In this document: positions 49,847-63,272 of the stretch, in pieces | How the letters are laid out: the number at the start of each line of letters is the position of its first letter | Numbering within the stretch: position 1 is the first letter of the stretch | Origin: Corydoras sp. C115 | Lineage: Eukaryota > Chordata > Actinopteri > Siluriformes > Callichthyidae | Direction: 5' to 3' | Length of the DNA: 64,000 bases | Assembly: GCA_019802505.1 (NCBI GenBank) | Contig: JAFMOC010000093.1 | Coordinates: forward strand, 474,501 to 538,500 | Program-made: the position numbers and the translations under genes | The notes under the pieces: generated by a model | What the model saw: only the letters and a program-made list of their open reading frames with translations | Databases searched by the model: none | Told to the model about the DNA's origin: nothing

Positions 49847-52800
49847 GGTTATACCTCTAATCCTGGAAGTCCAGGGGGACCTTTAATTCCAGGAACCTCA
49901 TCTAAACCCTTAAAAACACATATGAAATATTATTGCATGTTTAACAGATTAATGTAAGGTATATATATAAAGCGTTGTTCCAGCTCTCACCCTGTCTCCA
50001 GGAGGTCCTGGTTTCCCCAAGTCACCTTTAATTCCTTCGATTCCAGGTAAACCTTTAGAACCTGTCAGGCCTTCAGGTCCTCGAGGACCCTGAGCCCCCT
50101 GAAAAAATTGCAATATAATCAAAATAAGGCAGTGAAATTTTTCAGTGCAAATCAGATAGAAAATGTGGATGAACTGACCTGTGGTCCAATTTTTCCCATG
50201 TCCCCCTTTGGTCCTTTGGTCCCAGCAACTCCCTTTTAACAACAGAAAAACAAACAAACTAAATATTTTTTTCTCCTTATTTTACCGCTCCACAGAGAAA
50301 AGAAAATCTTTTGAACTGAAATCTTTTGATGCCAAAACAAAAGTGTTGTAAAAACAAAGCTGGAAACTCTACACCTTGAAATCTGCTGAAGTTTGCTGTT
50401 TCTCAAGCTCAGCTTTCCACTCGAAAAGCACTTCATTACTGACACCTGTCTCTCTGTGCATGTATACAGTCAACAAACCTTAAGAGTACAGTATAAAGCA
50501 TAAAGATACAGGAAACCGAGGCAGGAGGGTTTATTTGAGCAGCATTTGTAAATAAGAAGCAAAGTCAGGACATCAGATCAGGTAGATGGATGCTCCTCCA
50601 GCTTGTCTGCAGAGCAGCAGAGATTAAGAACCATGAGATGCTGAGTGAAGCGGAACAGACTGTGCTGTGCAGGCTGTGCATCGATGTGTTTTTTCTATCT
50701 TTATCTGACGATGAAGTTGGTTTAGGGCCATTTTAAGGTTAAAAATCATTTACCTTGATTCTCTCTGAAATAAAGTGACCACGTGATATTGACCTTGGCT
50801 TTATTGTTGGTGCCAAGAGGTTTGTGACCTCATGGAGCAGCGCATTAAGTCCAGGTAGCTGCACCGCTGAAATAGCAATCAGCCAAAGTCAGAGCACCAG
50901 CTGGTTCTTAAAGGGAACGGCAAGTGACCCGATGATTGGTTAATTGCACGTTACACCCAAAACACGCCCATAAATCATTCAGAGGATTAGTATTAGGTTA
51001 TTAGATTAGGATTAGATTAGGATTAGGGAGAGGTAGCTCAGTGGTTAGGGCATTGGGCTTTCAATCTGAAGGTTGGCGGTTCAAATCCCAGGTCCACTGA
51101 AGTTACCCTTAACCCTAATTACTCCAGGGATGTTGTGATGAACCCTGTGCTCACCTTGTAAGTCGCTTTGGATAAAAGCGTCCAATAAATGACCAAATGT
51201 CCAATAAATGACCAAATGTAGTGCAGGTCGTTTGCACTTTCTGTGACGGGCGAGGCATACTTTTCCCGTCGTTATGATTGCACACATCCCTAGAGGAGTT
51301 TTCAGGAGTGTATGTCGAACCTTAAAAGACTGCTTGTTACCTGTGCACCTGGTTCTCCAGGAGAACCCGTCTGCCCATTAATGCCGATATCCCCCTGTAA
51401 CAAACAAACCAAGGCACTGAATCATATAAACATAAAATGTACACTCATATACTTAAAAAGTGAAATTTAGCGTAAAATACTTTTGATCCTGGTGGTCCAT
51501 CTGACCCCGGTGGTCCACGGTCCCCCATTATACCCTGTAATTAAACAGACGAATGAACAAACGATGACTTTATTCACAAAAAACATGTAAAATAATAGAA
51601 ACAAACAGGTTAGTGTTTATTTTACAAATCAAACCAAAGTCAGTCATTTTAAGCTTTCTTTATTTTTTGTGATTTGGGTGTTTAATAAGGGTGGCACAGT
51701 GGCTTAGTGGTTGGCACGTTCGCCTCTCAGTGCTACGGATTCCTGGTTCGAATCCCCATCTGGGTGTAGTTTCCATGTTCTCCATGTGTTTCCTCCGGTT
51801 TCCTCCCACAGTCCAAAAACATGGATCAAGTCAATTGAGTTCTCCAAATTGCCCCATATAGAGTGTGTGTATGTTTGAGTGAGTGAGTGTGTGCCCAGCG
51901 ATGGATTGGCGCCCTGTCCTGGGTGTATCTGGCCAGCGCCCGAAACGTTCTCCACTGGATGGGCATGGGGAACCCCCCCCTCGACCCTGATATAGGATGA
52001 AGCAGAAGATAATGGATGGATGGATGGGTGTTTAACATACAATCTTCTATAAAGATTTGTCTTTTTTTATCAAACAGAGGGACATGAGTGATTCCTAAAT
52101 TTGTAGGCATGAGACACAACAAACCCCATACCTCTAATCCCATCAGTCCAGATGGTCCAATTTGCCCCATTAATCCATGTTGGCCCTACAAAACAAATGA
52201 AAATAATGTGATGTGAAAAAATATGAGTTCAAAACATTAGAATCTTAACAGAACAGAACCCGCCTTACAGGGAATCCTATGTAGCCCTTATTGCTTTTTG
52301 GTCCCCTTGCACCCTGAGCACCAAAGAAGCCAGGAGGTCCTCTATCACCAGAGACTCCTCGAAGCCCAGGGTCACCCTGAGAACAATAAACATGTTTACT
52401 CAAAATAGTTCATAATGAGCACAGCACAACGAATCCTAAAAACAAAAACCCTTCTACCTTCTGTCCTTCAGGCCCTCGATCACCAACAGTGCCCACCAGT
52501 CCAGACAATCCCTACATTTAAAGTTTATTAGTTCAATACCTAAAAACAAATGTTTACAACACATCTCCATCTTCAAATACTTGACTCACCTCTTTGCCTT
52601 TTGGTCCTGGCTCTCCCTGCATCCCCTGAGGACCTTGTAGTCCTGATTCTCCTGGAATCCCGACAGATCCGGGTTTCCCAGTAGGTCCCACAGAGCCCTA
52701 TTAAATAAAGAAACAGCCAAACGCATAAGCTATCCATCTAGAATGATCACAAGAAGATATTTGCTCTAAAATGTATTCATGTTATGGAAATATAAGCATC

Positions 52801-55800
52801 ATTAAAATAAAAATGTTGGATAATTACATGTTCCCCTTTTCTCCCTGGACGTCCTTCTGACCCTGGTGGACCAGGAAAACCCTGGAGCATGGAAACAAGT
52901 CCACAAATCATTAAATTTGAACACCAATGACCTAAAGCTGTATGACGTGCACTATGCTTTTCTGTATGTATTTGTTATTAAAATATACATTGTAGTATTT
53001 CATTCATTCATTCATTATCTTCCGCTTTATCCTCTATTAGGGTCGCGGTGGAGTTCCCCATGCCCATCCAGGGGAGAACAATTTGGGCGCTGGGCAGATA
53101 GACCCAGGACAGGGCGCCAATCCATCGCTGGGCACACACTCACTCACAAAGACACACTCTATATGGGGCAATTTTTTGAGAATTGACTTGATTGACTTGA
53201 TCCATGTTTTTGGACTGTGGGAGGAAACCGGATAACCTGGAGGAAACCCACACAGACACGGGGAGAACATGGAAACTCCACCCAGATGGGGATTCGAACC
53301 GGGAATCCCTAGCGCTGAGAGGAGAACGTGCTAACCACTAAGCCACTGTGCCATTTTAGTATTTCTTTAAACACAAACACAATAGAGTAACCTGTCATTA
53401 TTACAGTAAAATCTCTTGACTAATTAAATTTACAAACCTGTGGTCCAGCAATCCCAGGAGATCCAGGATCACCAATCGGTCCTGAAACACCCTTTAAAAA
53501 AGCAAAGCATCCATTGACTTTAAGTTTCAGTATGCATAAAAATAATCATGTATGACAATCAGTTGGAAGAGGCGCTGGGATGCTGCAAAAATTGTCTTTA
53601 GCAACTATTGAGTGCCAAACTCCATGCATGAGTTGATGAAGTGTGAAGTCATTAAAAATCCATCTCCTGCATCACAGTTGCATTTGTTCCATCATAATCA
53701 AAGAGCATTAAGTGATGAACATGGCGAGAGCTTTCACCGGGACATGGCCATGGAAGAGCGTTACCAAGGCAACTGGAATCTGTCATTGAGAGCTCACCTC
53801 CGCTGGACTCTAATACAAGATGATGATGATGTAAAGTACAAACTAAACAGCAGCAAAACACTTTTAGCTCAGTTGAACTTATTCAAGGAGAAAGAAAAGT
53901 TATGGGGTCAAGTGAATTCCAATAAACATTACTGCCTTCACTACATCCAACAATCTTGTAATATTATACACTGCAATAGACAGAGTTCACATTTTGTATC
54001 ACACTGCAGGTTTATTTGCAATATCTTCACCATCCAGAACACATCCAATCACCACGCTTTATTCTACCTGCACTCCTTTCTCTCCTGAAGGCCCGATCCT
54101 TCCGCTGGGTCCTGGAGATCCCTAACAGACGAAAAAGAAAACATAAAATAATAATGCACTTTCATAATGAAAGATTCAAACTGCATATTGAGCACAATGA
54201 GGTGTACCCACTCACTGGTAATCCAGTGGGTCCATCTTTTCCAATTGGTCCTTGAGGTCCAACATTGCCAGGAGGACCTAAACTCCCCGGCATGCCCAGA
54301 AACCCCGGAACACCCAGAGAACCCTGCAAATAAACACATCTTAAAATTCCAATAATAATGTTAATTATTATTTCTATTAGCAACATATTACGATTTGTAC
54401 TAGTCAATAGTTTGGACACGCCCCCTTTGTCCATGTTCTCAGTTCCACTTTCTGTATAGATGGACTTTGGAGTTCTACAATTACAGACTGTAGTCCATCT
54501 GTGTGTTCTACAGTACATACTGTGTACATCCCCTTCACTCTGTTCTAATGGTCAGAACCCCAATAGTACCACCACAGAGCAGGTATCATTTGGTGGGTGC
54601 ATTAGTCCTATCCCAGCAGTGTCACTGAGGTGTTTAAATGAAACTCCAGCAGCACTGCTGCACTAAAACCCCCCTCACCACATCAGAGAACCAACAGGGG
54701 ACTAACAACAACAAAGAACACAGATGGACTACAGTCTGGAATTATAAAACTACAAAGTCCATCTATATGATAAGTGGAGGAAATAGACAATACAAATCTG
54801 GCCCAATGGGTTTCCCTTTGATTTCTTTACAGCAAAAGTAATTAAAAAACCAAAGGGTTACATAAAGCTAAACGAATTCTGTTCCATTCAGTATAAGAAG
54901 CAGGCCACTTCTCACTCAGCAGGATCCCATGCTTTAAGTGAAAGCAAATGTTTTAAGTTTGATGAGAAGTTTTGAATACTCACTGCTGGTCCTTCTACTC
55001 CAACTGCACCGATCTCTCCTTGGCGACCCTTAAGATTTACAAATAAAAACCCAATTATTAAAACATCGTGTTTTATATGCAGCATGTCTGGTTATCAATC
55101 TTAGATCTATACCGGAGGTCCAGGTAGTCCTCTTTCACCAGGTGGTCCAAGCAAACCCTGAAATCAACCCACCAAAGTTCTAATGACATTCTGATGGTGT
55201 TACTTTATACTAACAAATGAAAAAACATGTTGTTAGGACCCAAAATAGCAGTTTAGCTTACAGGTCGTCCTCTTTCTCCAGATTTTCCAGTGGGTCCTCT
55301 GACACCAGGTTCTCCCTAAAGACATTTAACCTCATGTTAAAATTTTAAATACATTATTCTCACACAGCAGTTACAAAGTTAAAGTCAAGTCAAAACAGAT
55401 GAAGGGAGCTCAGCAGCAGGGTGAGTCTCAGAGCAGGTGTTATTAGGGTGGTAGGGAGCAGGTGTTATTAGGGTGGTAGGGAGTGGATCAGACATCTGTA
55501 TGTTTGGATTGCTGTACGGTTCTCTGTCCAGCAGAACAGCTCTGTCTGATCCAGACACTAACACACTACCACCATGTAAGTGTCACGGCAGTATTGTGAA
55601 TCATCCACCACCTTAATACCTATTTCGTGGGGGTCCTGATCATCAGAGAATATATTAAAGCAAACTTGCAAACAATGTATAGAAACAGAAGCAGATTAGA
55701 GTGTAGAACTACAGAGGTGTACCTAATAAAATGGCTGGTGAGTGTATATTTGAATGTAAGTTAACCAGCATATAAAACATCCTCTCACCCTTTCTCCCAT

Positions 55801-58800
55801 GTGGCCCGGTCGTCCCTGCAAGCCACGAGCACCAGGGTATCCCTGCATTAACATTCAAATAAAGAAACGAAGACTAAGGAAAGGCATTAGAACAAACAGA
55901 ACCGTATTCGGTTATATTGTAATAAATTAAATACAGTATGACTCTGAGATGATGTGATACTTACATACATTCCCACAGGACCCTGTGGCCCCTCCACCCC
56001 AGGCTTCCCCGTTAAACCCTAAAATAAAGTAACCATATGTACAGATCAAGACATGTTCATTAAACTGGGATCATTTTATATTGGCACTGAAATAATTGTA
56101 AGACTGACTCACTCTTTCTCCTCGAGGTCCCGGGCTGCCATCGCGTCCAGTCTGACCAGAAACACCCTGTATTCATTACATACATGAATTAATGGATAAA
56201 TCCCACATATTTATCAATCAGGTTGATCAGATGTCCCTAATGATTGATTCATTCATTATCTTCCGCTTTATCCTCTATTGGGTCGCGGGGGGTTCCCCAT
56301 GCCCATCCAGGGGAGAACGTTTCGGGCGCTGGGCAGATACACCCAGGACAGGATGCCAATCTATCGCTGGGCACACACTCACGCACACATACACACTCTA
56401 TATGGGGCAATTTGGAGAACTCAATTGACTTGATCCATGTTTGACCAGAACCCGGAGGAAACCCACGCGGACACGAGGAGAACATGGAAACTCCACCCAG
56501 ATGGGGATTCGAACCGGGAATCCCTAGCGCTGAGAGGCGAACGTGCTAACCACTAAGCCACCGTGCCGCCGGTCCCTAATTATAAAACCGTAATAATAAT
56601 CTGAATAAAGTTTTATTAATTACCAGCGAACCTCGCGTTCCGCTTTGTCCTGGTTCTCCTGCTAATCCTCTTAAACCCTAGAAGAAGCATATAACAGTTA
56701 ATATTATTAAGTTAAGCTATTAATGTTTATTTATATATGTATACAGTATAAGTCATAAGTTTGGACAGCCTCCTCTTTGCTCCACTTATTGTCCATGTTC
56801 TCAGTTCCACTTACTGTAAAGATGGACTTCAACATTTCCAGACTCCATAAAGACATTTACTCTTATGTATAAATCATATTTAAACATTTAAAGAACCTGC
56901 AGGCATTAAATCCCTCAGAAACCTAAAAAATCCTGTTAAATGAAACTATCTGTGATTCCATCTCCTGTTTCACACCTCTGTGACATTTAAATGCTAGTTT
57001 ACGTGATCTCACCCGTGTCTGACTGCGCAGTCTCTCTGACCTGACAAACAAAGAGCCGTAGTATTTTAAAATGTGAACGTGAAACCTAAACTAGCAGCGA
57101 TTAGAAGGTCACTCATTTTACAAGCCCATTACTACAGTCCCGAGGTTTCACACCAGAAGCAAAAAAGCATTTAACTGCAGAACATTTTGGATTGTTCGAG
57201 CACATGGGTAATAAATTTGCAAATACAGCTCGCTGTTGTTTTAGGGGCAGTCTGAAGGTGACTGAGCAAAAGATTCATGATTTTATTAAACAATCTACAA
57301 GTTTTCACACATGTCTATAACCATTCTCTACTGTTTTACTGCAAAATCATTCATTTCATGGGATTTACAGTCTGGAGTCTGGTGTATTTTAATGGATGAC
57401 TTACACTTTATTCTGAAATAGTACTGAATACAGAACTTACATTTGCTCCTTTATCACCAGGGCTTCCCACTGAGCCAGTAACCCCCTGTGAAGTCATGCA
57501 GATAAACCATTAGTCAATATGATTGAACCGTTTTGATCAAAAATGAGAAGTATTTTAGGATCTTTATATTATGACGTTCAATTCTATAGATAAAGCAGGT
57601 CAGGGTCCTTTAGGGCAACAGCAAGTGACACACTGATTGGTTTCTTGGACGTTATGGCCAGTTTTTTCAGGCAGCACAAGATGTAATTTTCCTGTCAGTA
57701 GAATAGCACAGACACACTGACACTCCCTAAATTAAGCTGCATGGTGTGCGGGTGACGACACACTAACGATCACTAAAACAGGGCCCTCGATTTTTATATT
57801 TGATAATATACTGATAATATTCATTCATTCATTCATTATCTCCCGATTTATCCTCTATTAGGGTCGCGGTGGGGTTCCCCATGCCCATCCGGGGGAGAAC
57901 GTTTCGGGCGCTGGGCACATAGACCCAGGACAAGGCGCCAATCCATCGCTGGGCACACACTCACTCACTCACACAGACACACTCTATATGGGGCAATTTT
58001 GGAGAATTCAATTGACTTGATCCATGTTTTTGGACTGTGGGAGGAAACCGGAGAACCCGGAGGAAACCTATGTGGACACAGGGAGAACATGGAAACTCCA
58101 CCCAGATGGGGATTCGAACCGGGAATCCCTAGCGCTGAGAGGCAAACATGCCAACCACTAAGCCGCCATACTGAAATTATATAATATATTATTGATTTTT
58201 AGGAAATCATACTAAAATGTTGTATTTAATCTGGATAATAGTTGATGATTTAAAGCACAATATGAACCACAAAGTAGAAATTGATGAATTTTATATAGTG
58301 GTTTATATTTACTGCACAGCTAAAGCCTTTTCATGCTAGAAAGCATAAATTAATGTGTTCTTTATTCAGGTAGTGATGACGTACTTCGTTTAAGGACGGA
58401 TTTTTACAACAATGAGAACAATATGCATGGCTAGAGGGTTTCTTTTTTCATAGGCAAAAAGATGTGGCGCTGCACTCTGCAGCAATAATTACACACAGAT
58501 TCGGCCACAATTAACTTAACAATAACCTAGCTTTTCATTTCCATTGGTTTTCTCCAGAGTTTGCTGATTCACTGGTTGTTGAATAGGTTAGGATGGTGGA
58601 AGGTGCAATGTTCTTCTAAAGACTAAATGAAAGCGAGTTTGGTTGTGTTAAGTTGATGAAGTATAAAATGGGAACCTGTGTACCAGGCTTTCCGTCAGCT
58701 CCCTCAGTTCCAGCTGGACCTCGCAAACCCTGTCGACAGAGCAGAGCACAAGCCATACGCCAAGAATAAAGCAGACCTGCTCGAGTCACATATGCACAGC

Positions 58801-61800
58801 CTTCACTGTTGTAAAGTCAATGTTTGGACTTACAGGCGGTCCAGGAACACCAGGCAGCCCATGCTGGCCGGCTCGTCCCTGTAAAGAGAAACCAAAAGAG
58901 TCAGAGAAGAGGTATTTTTGGGTGGTGGATGATTGACAGCAATGCGGTGATACTGATGTGGTGGCTTGTTAGGGTGTTTTGTTGGGATGAGTGGATTAGC
59001 GGTATAAATAAATTTGAGGGTGGCACGGTGGCTTAGTGGTTAGCACGTTTGCCTCTCAGCGCTAGGGATTCCCGGTTCGAATCCCCATCTGGGTGGAGTT
59101 TCCATGTTCTCCCCGTGTCTGTGTGGGTTTCCTCCGGGTTCTCCGGTTTTCCTCCCACAGTCCAAAAACATGGATCAAGTCAATTGAATTCTCAAAATTG
59201 CCCCATATAGAGTGTGTCTGTGTGAGTGAGTGAGTGTGTGCCCAGTGATGGATTGGCGCCCTGTCCTGGGTCTATCTGCCCAGCGCCCGAGACGTTCTCC
59301 CCTGGATGGGCATGGGGAACCCCACCGCGACCCTAATAGAGGATAAAAGCAGGAGATAATGAATGAATGAATGAATGAAATGAATTTGAAGCATGACTTC
59401 TTCCTCTTCTTTCGATTGTTTCGTCAGGAGGCGGCATCGGGGTAAAGATTTTCAGATACGACTTGGCACATTTTTACACCAGTTGCCCTTTCTGATGCAA
59501 CGCTCCTATTTACCCTGAACTTGGGACCAGAACTGCACTCTGGTCATTCTCCGGTTTCCTCCCATAGTCCAAAAGTGCACTCATATGTGCATAACCAAGG
59601 GCAAGGACAATTCAAAGTCTCCAGTTTCACTGACTGGCATGTGGGAGAAAACAGGAGATCCTGGTGAAATCCCATGTAGGCACAGGGAGGACATGCAGAA
59701 TTCATCCCGGAACTCAGACCAGCCAAACAATGCTCTAAATAAAGCTCTTTGTGAGCTTTAAGTCACTTTGTTTGTTTGTTCATTGGATGAAGGTAAAGAA
59801 ATCAGACATGTAGCTTACTCTTGGTCCTCTGGGTCCCATCCTTCCACTGCGTCCAGGCGTCCCCCTATCACCCTGTTCAAAAAACACAGAGACCTGAATG
59901 AACCAAATACATCTGGCAGATTACAAAACACAACAATTAAAGCTTTATACACTATTGGTGTTTGTTAGTATATATTCCATGTGTGTGAGAAGATGAATTT
60001 TCCATATGACGATTTGATTTTACAGGTCCACCTGAAAGTCATTAAAGCAGCTAACCTTCTGCCCCTCCTTTCCAATCACTCCCTGAAGGCCCACCTCACC
60101 GTCTTCACCCTGTCAGAGAGAGTCGGGGGCAATATGGAAGAAAAAGGGCGAGAAAGATAAACACTGGTATTAATTTGAAGGGTTCTTTTTAATGCCTTGT
60201 TAACATGCTTCAGAGAGGCCCGTCAGCCGGAGAGTCGTTTACTGCTGTAGTGACCTTAAGCCCAGTGGAAGCACTAAACTGTAACGGCACTGACACTGCT
60301 AGAATAAAAAGTCTGAAAAAGAAACCATGTTATATAAACAGTGTATATTATGTGCAGGGCGGCACGGTGGCTTAGTGGTCAGCACGTTTGCCTCTCAGCG
60401 CTAGGGATTCCCGGTTCGAATCCCCATCTGGGTGGAGATTCCATGTTCTCCCCGTGTCCGCGTGGGTTTCCTCCGGGTTCTCCGGTTTCCTCCCACAGTC
60501 CAAAAACATGGATCAAGTCAATTGCGTTCTCCAAATTGCCCCATATAGAGTGTGCGTGTCTGTGTGAGTGAGTGTGTGCCCAACGATGGATTGGCGCCCT
60601 GTCCTGGGTCTATCTGCCCAGCGGCCAAAACGTTCTCCCCTGGATGGGCATGGGGAACCCCCCCACGACCCTGACATAGGATGAAGCTCAAGATAATGGA
60701 TGGATGGATATTATGTGCAGTATGTATAAGGGGCAGTTTTTATTAAGAGTAGTTTCCATGTTCCAGCACCCCCTAATCCTTTTCCCTGTTTTTGCCATTT
60801 AAATTCATACATGCAACGCTGACACCATCTTTTACAAAACCCTGGTAGCACAAACCTGCAGGAAGCTCTAAAACATATAGAAGGAAAACCCTTTAACAGC
60901 ATGAGCATCCAGCCAGCACAAATTAGGTAAATAATCAATAATTAATTTTCTCCAATTAAACACACAACACATTCATGTTTGTCTGTCACCAATAAATATT
61001 ATAATTAATTAGTTTAATCGACCACAACGCCATACCTGCACACCCTGAGGACCTGGTTGACCTGGGATCCCAGCAAAGCCAACAAAGCCAGGTAAACCCC
61101 TCTCACCCTGAGGACCCATAATACCTGTTGCTCCAGCAGGACCCTAATTACAAAACAAGGTAAATGTAAGCACAACTGCTCTGCGTGTTCTCGAACAATT
61201 AATCATCAGATCAATACCTGTTTCCCAGTCGGTCCTGGATCACCCTTGTCTCCATCTGCCCCTCTGCTGCCCTACATTAAAGAACCTAATTAGACATACA
61301 GGCAAAAACACCCGGAGTTCTAAAAATCAGCTTTTTTATTAAGACTGAATTGAAGATCAATTACTGTATCCCCAGGATAACCCCTCAGTCCCGGATCTCC
61401 AACTGGACCCTGGTAAAAAAAAAATCTGGTGTTCAAAATAATTATAATAACAATTTCTGTTTTTATGTTCTAGTCATTTTGCTCCACCTATTCTCCATGT
61501 TCTCAGATCCACTTCCTGTAAAGATGGACTTTGTAGTTCTACAATTCCAGACTGTAGTCCATCTGTTTGTGTTCTACAGTACATACTGTGTACGTCCCCT
61601 TTACTCTGTTCTTTAATGGTCAGAACCCCAATAGTACCACCACAGAGCAGGGGTTATATGGTTGGTGCATTATTCCTATCCCAGCAGTGGATAAAATGCA
61701 TAATGGAGCAAAAAGGGGGAGAGTCCAAACTTTTGACTGGTACTGTGCATTTAAACAAAATTAGAATTCCATTCTAATTCAATGTAAATTAATCTAATTG

Positions 61801-63222
61801 ACCAAATGGGGGGTATAACCTTTCTCATCAATACCAAGAACATAAAAGTCCAAGAACATAAAAGTCACTACTCAACACTTTATATATTGTATGGTAAATT
61901 AGAAGAACACTTCTTTAGGACTTTTATTATTATAATTTTTTTTTTGGTAAATTTATTATCTTTTATAAATTTACCATTGGTCCATCATTGCCTTGTGCTC
62001 CTCTGCTGCCCACCGGACCGTCCGGCCCCTAAATGTAGACACAGAAACAACATGAAATGTTCATATAAACAGTGGTATTTTATATTTGCAATCAATGGAG
62101 TTAAATAAAAACTGTGTGCATCAGGTAAACTCACTTTGTCACCTTTAAGACCTCTTGGACCATCCTTTCCTGGAAGCCCCTGGAGAACATCGGGTCAGAA
62201 TATGATTACTTAAGCATTTTATCATTCATTCATTCATTATCTCCCGCTTTATCCTCTATTAGGGTCGCGGTGGGGTTCCCCATGCCCATCCAGGGGAGAA
62301 CGTTTCGGGCGCTGGGCAGATACACCCAGGACAGGAACGCCAATCCATCGCTGGGCACACACTCACTCACTCACACAGACACACTCTACATGGGGCAATT
62401 TTTGGAGAATTGAATTGACTTGATCCATGTTTTTGGACTGTGGGAGGAAACCGGAGAACCCGGAGGAAACCCACGCAGACACGGGGAGAACATGGAAACT
62501 CCACCCAGATGGGGATTCGAACCGAATCCCTAGCACTGAAAGGAGAACGTTCTAAGCACTAAGCCACCGTGCCGCCCTACTTAAGCATTTGATTCATTAT
62601 TTGTCATATTCATTTTTGGCATTGAAAATCTTGCTCAGACCCAGAGTGCCAAATATGGGCATAACTAACATGGTTTCAACTACAAAGTGATCACATGACT
62701 TTCAATATTCTCCATGTCTGCGTGGGTTTCCTCCAGGTTCTCAGGTTTCCTCCCACAGTTCACAAACATGGGTGAGCTGATCTTGATTGCCCCTATCTAA
62801 TGTGTGTGTGTGTGTGTGTGTGAGATTCTCCCCTGAATGGGCATTGCTGTTTAAGCAAGCTGTTTGTGATAGTTCCTCCAGATTTGATGAAGAACTCTGG
62901 GATTCACCTGTGTACCTGTCAGACCAGACTGTCCTCTCGTTCCTTCTACACCAGCAGAACCCTGAAAGAAACAACCAGACCAACAACCAGACCAGTGACA
63001 CTGCTGTAAATGAGAAAAAAAAGATTTAGGTTACAAGACATACCTCAGGGCCTTTCCGACCTACGGGGCCCGCAGGTCCAACATCCCCCTGAAAGAAGGA
63101 ACATCTTAAATCTGTACCACCTTTCACACAACACCATTCAGATTATTTAATCTAAACACCTCTCACTTCTGATCCATTTACACCTTGTGGGCCGACCATT
63201 CCTGTGGCACCTTGAGCTCCCT

Positions 63223-63272
<50 letters not shown>

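Noticed and set aside
53612..54088. 158-codon plus-strand frame
   Set aside because: It overlaps the antisense of a collagen exon (54068-54121) and a collagen intron; no known domain.
55440..55480. Direct repeat GGTGTTATTAGGGTGGTAGG x2, considered as CRISPR or satellite
   Set aside because: Only two units inside an old MITE-like repeat in a vertebrate intron.
2450..60420. tRNA-like A and B boxes with GGTTCGAATCC
   Set aside because: They are SINE heads: no acceptor-stem closure as real tRNAs, and always followed by the SINE core.
62908..62961. Apparent frameshift in a collagen exon
   Set aside because: Came from my own miscounting; recounting gives 54 nt and an intact Gly-X-Y frame.
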